Below, one piece after another: positions 55,707-64,000 of a stretch of DNA of 64,000 nt. Made by a program: the position numbers and the translations under genes. The stretch spans positions 64,598,693-64,662,692 of the forward strand of contig OU015501.1 of the NCBI GenBank assembly GCA_907164885.2, read 5' to 3'. Numbering within the stretch: the first letter of the stretch is position 1; every line of letters begins with the position of its first letter. This DNA comes from Dolomedes plantarius (taxonomy: Eukaryota > Arthropoda > Arachnida > Araneae > Dolomedidae). Under the pieces are notes generated by a model. That model searched no databases. It was not told where the DNA came from and worked only from the letters and a program-made list of their open reading frames with translations.

Positions 55707-58700
55707 TCAATAGTCTTCTGTGTCAGACGTTGTACAATTATTACAATTGTGACAGCAGCATAGTTCAGTGCAGTGAAGATTAGCAGCCCGACAGGAACAC
55801 ATGAATGTTTCACAAGCTGTCTTTTTACATTTACAGTGAACATGTTGCATCAGAGTTTTTGGGACGGGTTCATTTGCCATCCAATCAATTTCTAAGTGGT
55901 CATCAGAAATTTTCCATCCATGATGAATTGGGGAGGGCATGGCTATTTTGGCTATCAGACTGTTTCTATAAATTGATGTTTGGTAGTTTGCACGCAATAT
56001 GTGTTTTAATAAGGAGTCTTTATTTGGAGGAAGCATGGTATCATTTCTGCATCCAAGCCGCAACCAATCATGTCTGCAGTCATCAATATTTTTAGAGTTT
56101 TTTCTTCCATACAGCTCACAAGTGAACATTTCCAAGTTTTCTATAACAACTTTATCCATTGTCCACAATTTCCCAAGATCTTGAAATGTTGAAATAAAAA
56201 GTTCAGATTCAAGCATAATTTTAAAAGCCTTAGTTTTACTTTTCCCCTTAAAACAACTGACAGAATCACAGCCAGTGTATACATGCAATCCAAGTAAAGC
56301 CTTACAAATATTATCGCCAAGAGTACGGTTGATAGCTTGGGCATCTAATACTTTTCTCTCTTTTGTCATTTGAACAAAATAAATTGGTGCTTTTAGATGC
56401 TGAGCGAAAGACAGAGATAACATAAATACATCCGTATCAGGACTCAAAATTATAATACTCTTAAAAATTTGTGAGGCTTGGGCTGCATGCAATAAAAGTC
56501 TTGTATCAGCTTCCTCATGATCGCTTTTAAGTGGAGTAAATTCGAGAACTGTGAGTTCTTTACCGTCAGTGCTTTCTATACTGTGGCATTTATCACCATG
56601 CGTAATAAATAGTATAACATCACCAAATAAACTAGGACTTGAATTTTTCCAAACTTGAAAAAAAAATTCAACTAATGCTTCTTTATTTGCACCACATCCT
56701 AAAAACTGCTTAAACTGTTTTGGCATTTTCTGATTTGAGTGACTAATTTTTATTACTTGAATGCCTGTTGATGCTCTGCGTTCTCTCTCCATTCCTTTTA
56801 TACTTATTTTGGGATACCTATCAGTAATAAAATCTACACGCTTGCACTTGAACTTCTCTGCTAATTTCAGTACAGATTTCAGGATATTATAAGCAAAGTC
56901 TCCAAATGTGAGAGGAGTGTTGTTTACCTGATGAATGAGTGCCATTCCATCAATCAACAGTACTGATTCATTATCAGATGGGATTTCTTCAATTGATGCA
57001 ATTCCACAACCATAGTTTTTTTCTATATGATGAAATAGTGAGGCTTTATTTGTTTTATTTATGATTCCATCGTGACTTCCAAGAGACAGAGGTATGGGAT
57101 TAAGACTAAATTTCATTATATCACAGAGATTCATGTCCTTTACCTTAGCAATGACAAGGAGACGATTTAATAAATCTTTACTGGATTTTAAAGCAAGCAT
57201 TTTATCTTTAACTTTCATGTTAATTGTTTTACCTATATTACTGAATGTTTTTAGTTTTAAACATTTTAGAGGAGAAAAAAAATCTAAAGTTGTTTTATGA
57301 TCACTCAATCTTTCACTTAGAAAAGTTTTAAAACATTCTTCACCAATTTTATGTGCTGTTATTAAATCCTGTTGAATTTCCAAAGATGTAACACCACCAG
57401 TTACAATATTAATCAGTTCTTTACAATTTAATTCAAATGGATTAATCATTGACTGAATTATTTCAATAATTTTATGCACATCTTCTTCATCCTGCTTGAT
57501 TCGTGAAGTATCAAGTTCTTTCCTATTACGAACGTATTCATCCTTACCTGCCATGACTTTGCAATAATGGGAGATTATGGCCCTAGAATGGTGTGAAAGT
57601 ATCCACCTGTTAACTGCTCCTTTATTGCGTGTGATACCTGTCAAACCTCCTTTTGTCTTCGAATCACGATTGCAAGTTTGTTCGATCACCTGATCACAAG
57701 GAGTTTTGGAAAATCCATATTTCCCCTGCTGTTGAACAGAAAAATTTCCTGCTATAAATTCTTCCTTGATATCTGGATGTGTTTCACCTAACTTCTGCAT
57801 TTCACACCAGTATATTGATAAATATCGTGAATAATTTACCCTATCATAAGCAAAGAACCATGGAAGCATAGAGCGAACGGCAGATAAATGTAGCTCCCAA
57901 TTTCCCTCTCGAGTTGCACGAATGAAAATAAGCAAAACCTCAATCATTTCAAAATAACTACTCCAAAAAGCAAATGTTGGACTATCAATCGATTTTTTAA
58001 CAATAAAATCTGAATATTTTTTAACGACATTTGACACATTCTCTTCAAAAATATATGTTTTTGATGATTCTGATGGAAATGTGGACTGGAACTCTGTAAT
58101 TAGCTCTTTAATAGTCAGTTTTTCTTTTTCTTCCATTTCATGAAGAAAAGATTGGAAACACAATCTGTGTAATGCCTCACACATTAATTTATTAGCACGA
58201 ACACTTCTGTTATAGTGATGCCCACTAAATACTCCTTGGATTGAGCCTTCAGCAACTATACCAGACTCAATGAAAAGATCTCGCAGCCCAGCATCACAAA
58301 ATCTCTTTCCAATTACAGCTATAAAGGCCATAGCAGTATGAAATTCACCTAGTCTAATCACCAAGCGTTTCTGAAACTGATCATTTTGCCATCTGATTTG
58401 TTGAGCTTTAGAATATATTGCCTGGTCCATTACAAGAACAATGCTATCGATTTCAAGATCATTAGCAATTTGTATGCTGTGTTTCAGGATACAATTTACT
58501 GTTGACATATCTGTAGGATTTGCATCTAAAACAGGTAAATATCCTATTTTTGTCTTTGGGAAATCTTGATTCTCTACATTTTTAAGTAAAGTATTAAATC
58601 CAGTCCAGCCAGGAAGACTTTGGCCTTCAACACAAAAATATTTGCATAAAAAAAAGAAATTGTCAGTTATGCGTGGTACATTTTGGACAGGTATATATTT

Positions 58701-60458
58701 ATCGCTATCTGTAATAGGAAGGCTATCATAGCAGGGAGGACAATGTTTTTTCTTTCCAGTGAAAATTTCGATAAGTGGAATGTTAGTATCCAGAGTTCGT
58801 TTTCTGCCTTTTTTTATGTGCGAAAATGTTATTTCATTTTCATGAAGTATCTCAGTTAATGACGATGAATCATTTTCCCATTGAAGAATAATACCATTTG
58901 TATTATGAGTCGTTCCAGAGCCACTTAGAGTTTCTTCGCCAAAATCATTGTTATCCCAAACTAATGTTGTAAAAATCTTTTTGGAAAACCCATTGGGTAA
59001 CAAATTATTGTTATGCAATTGCTGCAAAGCTAAAGCTGTATCATGTTGTAGTACACTAGTATGAGATACACAGTGCCCTAATCCATTTAATAGACCAATT
59101 AAAGAAGATGATCCAGTCAAATGTCTGATTGTCATACCTAAAGCTAAATGTTTTGGTGTTTGGCGTTTTCCACTGGAAGATAAATATATTAAATCTTGGG
59201 AGATTGATAAAATTTTTCTTCTTACATCCTCATTTACAGCAACACAATCTTTTTCTAAAACTTCATCAGAAGCACCTACACACCATGCAATGAAGTTAAA
59301 CAACTCTGGTGGTACCATTTTGGAAGCTGCTTCTGTGGTAAGTTCACTCTCTTTAGGTGGCCAACAAGATGTAAATGAAGGTGTATTGATCAATACTTGC
59401 TTTAAAAATTTTGCAGAAAGATATAAGTCCCTAAGTCCAGATGCATGAGGCCTTGAGCTAGAAATAGTGTGTTCTATTTCTGTATCCGAATCTTCAGATT
59501 CTGTAGTACTGACTGCACTGATTTCACGATATAAATTTCTTGGCATTATGTCACACAAAACAAGTTCACATTGATTGGAACGAGAACGCTTAATAAAATT
59601 AATTTGTGGATATCGGTTTTGAATCCTTCGTTTGAGTAAAAAATTTCTGTATCCAGTAATATCAGCACTTTCATTTTCATTAACAATTTTTACAAACAAT
59701 TCTACCAGTTTGTTTAATCGCATGATTGTACTTTGTTTGATGATTTTGTCTTCCACTACATCTCTGCAAAAAATGTCAAATGATTTTTTATACAGTGTAT
59801 CCACTGGCTGTGCACATTTATCTACAGTTAAAAACTTAACATATCTTTTGTAACAAGATCTATGGTAACGCATTTCAATAGCCACTAAATCCTTATCACG
59901 AATTTGCAATAGCATCATTTCATCATTTTTGGCTGTTGCAGCTTGAATTAATAAATTTTCTTTAGTCTCACATTGAGCAAGCCTTTCCTTTTTTCTCTTA
60001 CCGGTGGGTTTATCAAGAACATATTTTTCAGTTTTGCAGATTAAACAAACAGCAGGTAGTACTGAAGAATTCCGATTTCCTTGCGCCAAAAATCCACAGT
60101 CACTTCGCATTATACGCTTAGAATTCGGGTCATCTAAACTTTCCGGTTGATCTGATATTTTTATATCTTCATCAGGTGTTTTCAAATTCTTTTTTTCTGC
60201 AGCAGTGATTCTGTTTTTGTCGGTAAATTTACTATAGCACTTTCTATGGTAACCTATGCTCTTGTCTAAAGGCAGTTTAGATAGTTCATCTATTGAAAAA
60301 AGAAGCAAATCGGCAGATATTTTTGTTTCAGGAACATTTAAAACTCTCCATCTGTCAGCACACAATCTCACTTTAGCCCAGCTTACTTGAGAAAAACATG
60401 TTATTTTTGAATCTGTCTCATTCCCGATATGCACACAACATATCATTGCTTCTGACAT
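55707..60458 (-). CDS. Transposase-like protein: Cys/His modules, FEN1/XPG-like nuclease, CXC domain
   Basis: A single open frame of 1583 residues. Two related N-terminal modules occur: Cys7/8...YHRKCY (residues 70-75) and CLIC (138-141)...YHRSCY (198-203), probably zinc-binding. A central domain (about 600-970) has VMDQAIY (Asp678), LGEFHTAMAF (Glu705, His707), HHYNRSVRAN and REGNWELHLSA; it may be the transposase core, but I cannot assign its fold. Residues 1165-1415 carry the five FEN1/XPG motifs: LLIDGMALIH (Asp1170), VDFITDRYP (Asp1213), HEEADTRLLLH, SPDTDVFML (Asp1341/1343) and YTGCDSVSCFKGKSK (Asp1398). Residues 1542-1574 match the CXC/Tesmin-TSO1 spacing exactly (CKCKKTAC...CSC...CCCHNCNN). 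The first ATG is used. Recognition and cleavage of the element's ends is inferred. Confidence 0.85.
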   Translation of the reverse strand: MSEAMICCVHIGNETDSKITCFSQVSWAKVRLCADRWRVLNVPETKISADLLLFSIDELSKLPLDKSIGYHRKCYSKFTDKNRITAAEKKNLKTPDEDIKISDQPESLDDPNSKRIMRSDCGFLAQGNRNSSVLPAVCLICKTEKYVLDKPTGKRKKERLAQCETKENLLIQAATAKNDEMMLLQIRDKDLVAIEMRYHRSCYKRYVKFLTVDKCAQPVDTLYKKSFDIFCRDVVEDKIIKQSTIMRLNKLVELFVKIVNENESADITGYRNFLLKRRIQNRYPQINFIKRSRSNQCELVLCDIMPRNLYREISAVSTTESEDSDTEIEHTISSSRPHASGLRDLYLSAKFLKQVLINTPSFTSCWPPKESELTTEAASKMVPPELFNFIAWCVGASDEVLEKDCVAVNEDVRRKILSISQDLIYLSSSGKRQTPKHLALGMTIRHLTGSSSLIGLLNGLGHCVSHTSVLQHDTALALQQLHNNNLLPNGFSKKIFTTLVWDNNDFGEETLSGSGTTHNTNGIILQWENDSSSLTEILHENEITFSHIKKGRKRTLDTNIPLIEIFTGKKKHCPPCYDSLPITDSDKYIPVQNVPRITDNFFFLCKYFCVEGQSLPGWTGFNTLLKNVENQDFPKTKIGYLPVLDANPTDMSTVNCILKHSIQIANDLEIDSIVLVMDQAIYSKAQQIRWQNDQFQKRLVIRLGEFHTAMAFIAVIGKRFCDAGLRDLFIESGIVAEGSIQGVFSGHHYNRSVRANKLMCEALHRLCFQSFLHEMEEKEKLTIKELITEFQSTFPSESSKTYIFEENVSNVVKKYSDFIVKKSIDSPTFAFWSSYFEMIEVLLIFIRATREGNWELHLSAVRSMLPWFFAYDRVNYSRYLSIYWCEMQKLGETHPDIKEEFIAGNFSVQQQGKYGFSKTPCDQVIEQTCNRDSKTKGGLTGITRNKGAVNRWILSHHSRAIISHYCKVMAGKDEYVRNRKELDTSRIKQDEEDVHKIIEIIQSMINPFELNCKELINIVTGGVTSLEIQQDLITAHKIGEECFKTFLSERLSDHKTTLDFFSPLKCLKLKTFSNIGKTINMKVKDKMLALKSSKDLLNRLLVIAKVKDMNLCDIMKFSLNPIPLSLGSHDGIINKTNKASLFHHIEKNYGCGIASIEEIPSDNESVLLIDGMALIHQVNNTPLTFGDFAYNILKSVLKLAEKFKCKRVDFITDRYPKISIKGMERERRASTGIQVIKISHSNQKMPKQFKQFLGCGANKEALVEFFFQVWKNSSPSLFGDVILFITHGDKCHSIESTDGKELTVLEFTPLKSDHEEADTRLLLHAAQASQIFKSIIILSPDTDVFMLSLSFAQHLKAPIYFVQMTKERKVLDAQAINRTLGDNICKALLGLHVYTGCDSVSCFKGKSKTKAFKIMLESELFISTFQDLGKLWTMDKVVIENLEMFTCELYGRKNSKNIDDCRHDWLRLGCRNDTMLPPNKDSLLKHILRANYQTSIYRNSLIAKIAMPSPIHHGWKISDDHLEIDWMANEPVPKTLMQHVHCKCKKTACETFMCSCRAANLHCTELCCCHNCNNCTTSDTEDY

Positions 60459-60890
60459 TATGAACTGTAAAGATTCTAATTAAAATTATAGAAAATTAGA
60501 GCAATAACAAGAATTAGATCAAACTGTCAACAACACGAAAGCGAATGTAAACATAAGCGATAACATCGAATGTAAACGGAGCGTTAGCGTGCGTACTATA
60601 TAGCAGTCGTCATTGGATCGAAATTGCAGCTGGCAGAAAATAACCGGTTTTGATTGGAGAATGAGTAGGGAATATGACTGTCTCTAAGTGTGCGTAGAAT
60701 AGCAAGTCCGCAGAAACGTTAAATTTGTAAAATTAATTTAATCGATTGTAAAATAATGTGCACATCTCCAGACCAGAACATTGCAAATTTGTAGATAATA
60801 GAATATTCTTTTAATTATAACATTGATTTGAAATTGCCCCTCGATGATTGAAACGGACTTGAACGATACGTAGCTACGGCCCACGGTCTA
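60459..60890 (-). other. 5' flank of the transposon gene
   Basis: About 430 bp between the right TIR and the ATG, AT-rich near the start codon. It presumably holds the promoter, but no clear TATA/initiator pair was identified. Confidence 0.5.
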
Positions 60891-61658
60891 TTTACTTACA
60901 TCATCCATTACTATATCAAATAGTATAGCGTTGTGATCTGTCAGTACATACTCGTCTACTACTCTCCACTCTCTTATGTACTCTTGCTTCATTCCAAAAG
61001 TGATTGTCAAATCAGGCCAGCCTTGTCCTGCTGGACCATAATATGTAGGTAAGCTTGTAGGGTCATTGTGTATAATGCCATCTAATCTAATAACTAAATC
61101 TATTATTGCCGCACCCCGTACGTCAGTGGGCCTCCTTCCCCAAACCGTAGACTTTGCATTAAAATCTCCTAATAAAACAATTTTCTTTCCTTTATTTCTC
61201 TCTAGAATGTCTAGCAGCTGACCCCACTGTGGATCTACTCTCTCCATTTTTCCACCTGCAGGCGGTAAATAAACAGTTATAAATAAAATTTCTTTATCAC
61301 CATTTCCACACTTAATACCTACCAGATATTCCGTGTTAATCAAATTAACATACTTGATACTTCTTTTAATGATTAACGCCGCTTTAGGTTCATGACAAAA
61401 ATAGATACTCTGATAGTTACTCGGGAAACCTTCCAACATATGTTTCTCACCCCTTTTAAAATAAGGCTCGCTTGCAGAAATAATATCAAAATCTAAACTA
61501 CTTGTAAATTCCTTTACTGCATTAATAGACTTATTAAAATTAAGATGTGTGCATTTATACACAACTGGATTGCCATAGTCAGAATTAGAAACAAGACTGT
61601 GGGAACCACCAACAAAAGAATGCTGAACACAAGTAAGAGACAAAAAGTTACTCGCCAT
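60891..61658 (-). pseudogene. LINE ORF2, endonuclease part
   Basis: ATG at 61658 (MASNFLSL) overlaps the end of ORF1 by 11 bases. The frame encodes an apurinic-type endonuclease: LDFIISASEPYF, LFITVYLPPAGG, LLGDFNAKSTVWG (catalytic Asp and Asn), GPAGQGWPDLTI and VLTDHNAILF (Asp-His pair). It nicks target DNA to prime reverse transcription. The frame ends at DDVSK followed by a TAG supplied by the end of the inserted transposon. In an uninterrupted copy it would continue as KRRDTD into the RT part. Confidence 0.9.
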
Positions 61659-62336
61659 AAAATGTAAGATTCTTAATGCGCTCCACCTCGGCACAATATT
61701 TAGGGCACCTCATATCGGTGGGCATATGTTTATCGTCAATTTTCACTTTATTTACCGCATTAAACCTCAAGCAGTTCACACAGCATGTCTCTTTTACACA
61801 TTCTTTCATTTCATGTCCTTCAGTCCCACAGTTTTTACAAATACTATTTGTTTGCCTGCAATACTTCTTTGGGTGCCCGAACCGCCAACATTTATAACAG
61901 ATTCGGGGCCTTACATAGTCACGAAAATTATAACATTCCCACTCTAGTTTAAAACGCTTTAGGTTCTTAATTTTTGGGTACGCCTCACCATTTATGCTTA
62001 ATACCCAGTTCATCCCTCTCTCAGTTTTATACTTAGTTAGTACTCTTAATTCCACTCCTTCCAATTCTTCATTATGAACAGATAACTTTTCTATTAGCTC
62101 CTTATCCTCATATTCTCTTTGAACATTATATATTACAATATTTGGATCTTTTTGGGGGGGCTTCTCTATTTTATATTCACTTTTCAACACATCATTCTTT
62201 TCTACTTCTTCAATAATTTTGTCAATTTCTTCTTCTTTCTCAACCCCTATTAGAAAAAGCTCGAGAGAAAGTTGAAACATCACCCAATCCATTGTTATCA
62301 GGTTGTATTGTGAGGCTTGGTAGATTCTATATTTTT
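61648..62336 (-). pseudogene. LINE ORF1 (gag-like nucleic-acid-binding protein), 5'-truncated
   Basis: The open frame has an ATG at 62292 but stays open upstream to about 62336, where the element seems truncated, so the true N-terminus is missing. The protein has a charged middle and a C-terminal cysteine cluster: CYKCWRFGHPKKYC, CKNCGTEGHEMKEC (CX2CX4HX4C knuckles) and a third, less regular CCVNCLRFN. It would coat LINE RNA. Its stop (61648-61650) overlaps the ORF2 start as ATGGCGAGTAA. Confidence 0.87.
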
Positions 62337-62428
62337 ATGTCATACTTAGGCGGCATTGGGTACATAAAGGCTGGAGGTGAGTTAAAATAAATATTAACTT
62401 TGATGTACGTAACTACGTAAGTAGAAAA

Positions 62429-64000
62429 ATGTTGCCTGACCATGCATACGCTAGAAAAATCCTAGCTAATTTAATTTTCCAAACAGCTTTAGCAAAAATA
62501 ATTTTTGACGCCATGGATATATCTGATTTCAAAAGCAATAATCTCCATGAGTTGTTTAGAGATTTTGCTACTGAACTACTATCGCTAGAAACCATAAACG
62601 GACATACTCATATACGAGCCATCGAATATGAGATTAAAATGAGGATGACTTTGAAGCAGTTGAAAGAGAATGGCCCCACTGAAGTCCTCTGGGTTCAGTA
62701 TTTTGAAATGGTAGACCTTATGAAAGCTTGATCACCGTCAATTGTACAGTGAAAGGAACGGTTTCAATATAGTAGTAAACCCGTTGTTGCTTTTTCAAAG
62801 GATAGCTATTGCTAAACAAAACGACGAAGAACTAGCATTTTATTTAGAATATGAGTTAGCTCCTTTTCAATTGGCTCTATTTAATGAAGCTGGTATGCGA
62901 GAGACAACGACATTATCCATGTACGACATTTTTGAAGTTCCAAACTGAGACCTTAACCTTCCCGAACTGCGTCAACATTGTGGACAGTGGTTTTCTCCTA
63001 CACCGTGTCAAATGGGGAACACAATTAACTTTTTTGGCAGTTTGCATAAATTAACTATATAAAAAGCATTATGGTACCAGCTGTATAGTCGTTTTGAATG
63101 GCTAATCCAACACCACTAACACAATAAAAAAAATTGAACAAAATATACGGTCTATAGTGAAAAATCTGTAGACTTAAATTTTGATGGAAACATGCGAGTT
63201 ACTGTTCAACAAGAATAGTTCCTTTCAAGTGAAAACAATAAGAGCGAATTGATCAGCATTCTATCAGCTGAGGTGGGAAACCGTGGGATTCGATTCCTAC
63301 AAAGTAATGACGACGCCGACATTCTCATTATTAATACTGCAAATAATGAAGCATGTTCTGGTAACAACATCCTTGTAACCATTGGTGAAGATGTTGACCA
63401 CCTGGTTCTATTATCAGCTCTAACTCCTACAGAAAAAAGACATTTTCCCTGTCAAACCAAGCAAAGGGAAATCAAAGAGAAAAATATATTCATCAAATGA
63501 AATACAATCATCGGGACTTACCAAAGTATCCTTTTTCTACGTGCGTTCAGTGGATGTGATACTACTTCTGCAGCATTCAACAAAGGAAAGAAACTTTGCA
63601 TAAAAATGTTCCAAATTAAAGATATGGAACGCAATGTGACAGTAGTTAATAAATGCTACTCATAGCACAATGATGGTTCAAGCAGGAGAATGCTTTTTTT
63701 CTGATCTGGTATGGAGCACATTCCTGTGAACAGTCCCTAAATAAGTTTAGGTATAAATGCTTCGCAAAATTTGACACTAAAATAAAACCATACATTTCGT
63801 CTCTTCCCTCAACTGAAGAAGAAGCCAGGCTACTTTCCTTTCGGTTGTACCACCAAGCGCAGAAGTGGTTTGGGAATGAATTGAATCCTGAAGTGTGGGA
63901 CTGGAAACGTCAAGAAAAAACCCTCGTGCCCATCACAACTATGGATGCAGTGTCTCCCGATTCAGTTTTACGCATAGTGTTTTACAACAGGAATACTTAC
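62429..64000 (+). pseudogene. Diverged relative of the 6.1 kb transposon protein, decayed and partial
   Basis: Fragments on the plus strand follow the second half of the protein at 55707-60458. 62429-62731 reads DHAYARKILANL, then EVLWVQYFEMVDLMKA, matching the HHYNRSVRAN...FWSSYFEMIE region. Near 62972-63010, IVDSGFLLHRVKWG matches the first nuclease motif. 63300-63410 reads NDDADILIINTA and VTIGEDVDHLVLL, matching the EEAD and DTDV motifs, and FLRAFSGCDTTSAAFNKGKK near 63520-63590 matches TGCDSV. 63740-63990 (YISSLPSTEEEARLLSFRLY) matches the region before the CXC domain. Several stops and frame changes are present. The N-terminal half is absent and the C-terminus lies beyond the window. 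Confidence 0.75.

Larger units (their letters stand above)
54796..60890 (-). mobile_element. 6.1 kb DNA transposon, Academ-like (tentative)
   Basis: The left end TAGGCCGTGGGCCGTA and the reverse complement of the right end TAGACCGTGGGCCGTA match at 15 of 16 positions, after which similarity fades. TTT flanks both sides. It contains one large gene (55707-60458) with about 430 bp upstream and 910 bp downstream. Short TIRs, a 3-bp duplication and an XPG-like nuclease domain are features I associate with the Academ superfamily; that placement is inference. The gene is open throughout, so the element may be recent and possibly active. Confidence 0.85.
51064..62336 (-). mobile_element. 5'-truncated LINE (I/R1/Jockey group), split by a DNA transposon
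   Basis: The minus strand carries in order: partial ORF1 with zinc knuckles (61648-62336), ORF2 endonuclease (60891-61658), [6.1 kb transposon], reverse transcriptase (53326-54795), RNase H and a Cys/His tail (51933-53351), and a 3' UTR ending in a short A run (51069-51076). ATGTCAT occurs just outside both ends (51057-51063, 62337-62343), a plausible 7-bp target duplication. Without the transposon the element is about 5.2 kb. Truncation inside ORF1 is typical of LINE insertion. Confidence 0.82.

Noticed and set aside
54796..60890. P-element or hAT identity for the 6.1 kb transposon
   Set aside because: P and hAT elements make 8-bp duplications. Here only TTT fits and it restores the host frame, and the protein lacks a THAP or standard BED start.

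Overview
This window looks like intergenic, repeat-rich arthropod nuclear DNA, most likely from a spider. It is strongly AT-rich, has long (TA)n and (TG)n/(CA)n runs, and carries Tc1-like, LINE and Ty3-type families whose proteins resemble those I know from orb-weaver genomes. The spider assignment is inference. I see no convincing host gene, tRNA, rRNA or CRISPR array. Almost every real coding signal belongs to a mobile element.

Layout. 1-6 kb: pogo/Tigger-like miniature elements (1055-1671, 2937-3794), a small MITE (3862-4107) and two Tc1-like relics (4123-4528, 4755-5735), nested around (TA)n tracts. 6-14 kb: AT-rich DNA with no recognisable gene. 14.8-18.8 kb: a mariner-like element with ~193 bp inverted repeats, split by a solo LTR (15732-16567), then a nearly intact Tc1-like element (17320-18732). 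19.5-26.7 kb: a complete, very young Ty3/Gypsy-type retrotransposon of Gmr1-like domain order with one 1277-codon gag-pol ORF that has lost its integrase core in frame. 27-28.8 kb: a BED/hAT-like relic and a DD36E Tc1-like element. 28.9-50 kb: mostly non-coding, with LTR-like blocks, a decayed Tc1 element (34035-36724), an inverted pair of foldback-like repeats (30.8 and 38.2 kb), two tRNA-derived SINEs and two more MITEs. 51.1-62.3 kb: a 5'-truncated LINE on the minus strand whose ORF2 is split by a 6095 bp DNA transposon (54796-60890). 62.4-64 kb: a decayed, distantly related copy of that transposon's protein, running off the end.

The most interesting unit is the 6.1 kb transposon. It has short terminal repeats, a 3 bp target duplication and one open 1583-residue protein. 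That protein joins duplicated N-terminal cysteine/histidine modules, a central domain I cannot name, a FEN1/XPG-like nuclease domain with all five acidic motifs, and a C-terminal CXC (Tesmin/TSO1-type) domain. I place it tentatively near the Academ superfamily. Removing it with one copy of its TTT duplication restores the LINE ORF2 frame exactly. The second notable unit is the Gmr1-like element: its LTRs appear to differ by one base, yet it cannot encode a working integrase and so must have relied on another copy if the deletion predates insertion.

The genes do not form a pathway. They record successive invasions: TA-target elements in TA-rich DNA, an LTR element in a mariner, a DNA transposon in a LINE, and a LINE beside an older relative of that transposon.
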